Source: Mesorhizobium sp. 131-2-1 (GTDB lineage Bacteria > Pseudomonadota > Alphaproteobacteria > Rhizobiales > Rhizobiaceae). From it: DNA of 64,000 nucleotides. Below are positions 63,017 through 64,000 of this stretch, one piece after another (within the stretch, counting starts at the first letter, position 1; each line of letters starts with the position of its first letter). Both the position numbers and the translations under genes were made by a program. The DNA lies in assembly GCF_016756535.1 (NCBI RefSeq), contig NZ_AP023247.1, positions 3,534,501 to 3,598,500 of the forward strand, in the 5' to 3' direction. The notes beneath the pieces were generated by a model that ran no database searches, was not told where the DNA came from, and worked only from the letters and a program-made list of their open reading frames with translations.

Positions 63017-64000
63017 ATGAAAAAACTGCTTATTGCCCTGATGACCACGACTGCGGCCATTTCGCTCGCGGCAACGGCCGAAGCCGCCGACAAGCTGAAG
63101 GCGTGCTGGGTCTATACGGGTCCGATCGGCGACTTCGGCTATTCCTACCAGCACGACCAAGGCCGCCTCGAGGTGGAGAAGGCGCTCGGCGACAAGGTCG
63201 AGACCGCCTATCTCGAAAACGTCTCGGAAGGCCCCGACGCCGACCGCGCTTTCGAGCGTCTGGCGCGTGAAGGCTGCAAGCTGATCTTCGGCACCTCCTT
63301 CGGCTTCATGGACGCCGAAGTGAAAGTGGCCAAGAAATTCCCGAAGGTGATGTTCGAGCACGCGACCGGCTACAAGACCGGCGACAATCTCGGCATCTAC
63401 AACGCGCGCTTCTATGAAGGCCGCTATGTGCTCGGCCAGATCGCCGCCAAGGAATCGAAGGCCGGCGTCGCCGGCTACATCGTCTCCTTCCCGATCCCCG
63501 AAGTGGTGATGGGCATCAATTCCTTCATGCTCGGCGCGCAGTCGATCAACCCGAACTTCAAGGCCAAGATCGTCTGGGTGAACTCGTGGTTCGACCCGGG
63601 CAAGGAAGCCGACGCCGCCAAGGCGCTGTTCGACCAGGGCGCCGACATCGTCGTCCAGCACACCGATTCCACCGCCGCGCTGCAGGTGGCGGAGGAGCGC
63701 AAGCTGCACGGCTTCGGCCAGTCCTCCGACATGATCAAGTTCGCGCCGAATGCGGCCTTGACCTCCCTCACCGACGAATGGGGCCCATACTACATCAGCC
63801 GCGTCCAGGCCGCTATCGACGGCACCTGGAAGCCAGACAATGTCTGGCTCGGCATCAAGGACGGAGCGGTCAAGCTCGCGCCGTTCACCAACATGCCCGA
63901 CGACGTCAAGGCGATGGCAGAGGCGACCGCCAAGAAGATCGCCGATGGCTGGAACCCCTTCACCGGGCCGATCGCCAAGCAGGACGGCTCGCCGTGGCTG
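63017..64000 (+). CDS. BMP family nucleoside-binding protein, C-terminus beyond window
   Basis: At least 328 residues are visible and no stop occurs before the window end. A signal peptide (KKLLIALMTTTAAISLAATAEA) leads a Bmp/PnrA-type fold (KACWVYTGPIGDFGYSYQHDQG, GTSFGFMDAEVKVAKKFP, QHTDSTAALQVAEE). AGAGAGG precedes the ATG. This is the binding protein for the permeases upstream; the BMP family carries purine nucleosides in the cases known. Confidence 0.93.
   Translation, partial: MKKLLIALMTTTAAISLAATAEAADKLKACWVYTGPIGDFGYSYQHDQGRLEVEKALGDKVETAYLENVSEGPDADRAFERLAREGCKLIFGTSFGFMDAEVKVAKKFPKVMFEHATGYKTGDNLGIYNARFYEGRYVLGQIAAKESKAGVAGYIVSFPIPEVVMGINSFMLGAQSINPNFKAKIVWVNSWFDPGKEADAAKALFDQGADIVVQHTDSTAALQVAEERKLHGFGQSSDMIKFAPNAALTSLTDEWGPYYISRVQAAIDGTWKPDNVWLGIKDGAVKLAPFTNMPDDVKAMAEATAKKIADGWNPFTGPIAKQDGSPWL

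Overview
The window is a GC-rich alphaproteobacterial chromosome segment that looks like Mesorhizobium or a close Rhizobiales relative. Evidence for this is a phosphatidylcholine synthase of the rhizobial type, DUF982 and IalB-family proteins, a BacA/BclA-like ABC transporter, a PleC/DivJ-style histidine kinase, class III adenylate cyclases with TPR tails, and a Rhizobiales-type intergenic palindromic repeat. Almost all of the window is densely packed chromosomal genes. No integrase, transposase or CRISPR array was seen.

Layout: 1-6.3 kb carries a PpiD-like chaperone (partial), tpiA, secG, a YkuD L,D-transpeptidase, pyrG and a DUF1697 gene that ends inside a heptamer tandem repeat. 6.3-10.9 kb has an NCS1 transporter, a DUF982 gene and a compositionally odd adenylate cyclase bracketed by a duplicated DUF982 tail. 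10.9-18.2 kb has dusA, a retroviral-type aspartic protease, DUF1289, cobT, a sensor kinase, a nuclease, a GST, a uracil-DNA glycosylase and an Lrp regulator. 18.2-23.5 kb is a minus-strand run with a polar amino-acid ABC transporter that lacks its ATPase gene, a hydroxyacid dehydrogenase, an AlkD-like protein and a GNAT. 23.7-28.5 kb holds molybdenum-cofactor genes (mobB-mobA, moaA, DUF971). 28.7-34.4 kb has an FMN-binding protein, a MarR/hydrolase divergon with a clear double operator, a rhodanese, a second L,D-transpeptidase and small envelope proteins.

The most unusual locus is 34.6-41.7 kb. It contains a class III cyclase with a TPR tail, then a roughly 1417-residue protein that fuses a cytochrome P450, a transmembrane hairpin flanked by two similar domains, and a DyP-type heme peroxidase, then a convergent Crp-family regulator. 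A perfect TGTGA-N6-TCACA site lies just upstream of the fusion gene, and the regulator keeps both a cAMP-binding cassette and the Arg-Glu recognition pair. The locus therefore reads as a possible self-contained cAMP-controlled double-heme oxidase module.

41.9-49.4 kb has tRNA-Val(CAC), gph, rpiA, a DUF2059 protein, gor, mgtE (with a leader able to form two mutually exclusive hairpins, one of which hides the ribosome binding site) and the BclA-like transporter. 50-59 kb has secreted proteins, a DsbA-type oxidoreductase with a YejA-like binding protein, IalB, hspQ, a UbiH-type monooxygenase, the overlapping DUF2182-DUF1326-pcs set and a quinone oxidoreductase. 59.4-64 kb is a BMP-type nucleoside ABC operon cut by the window end. 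All calls were made by reading the sequence; no database search was run.
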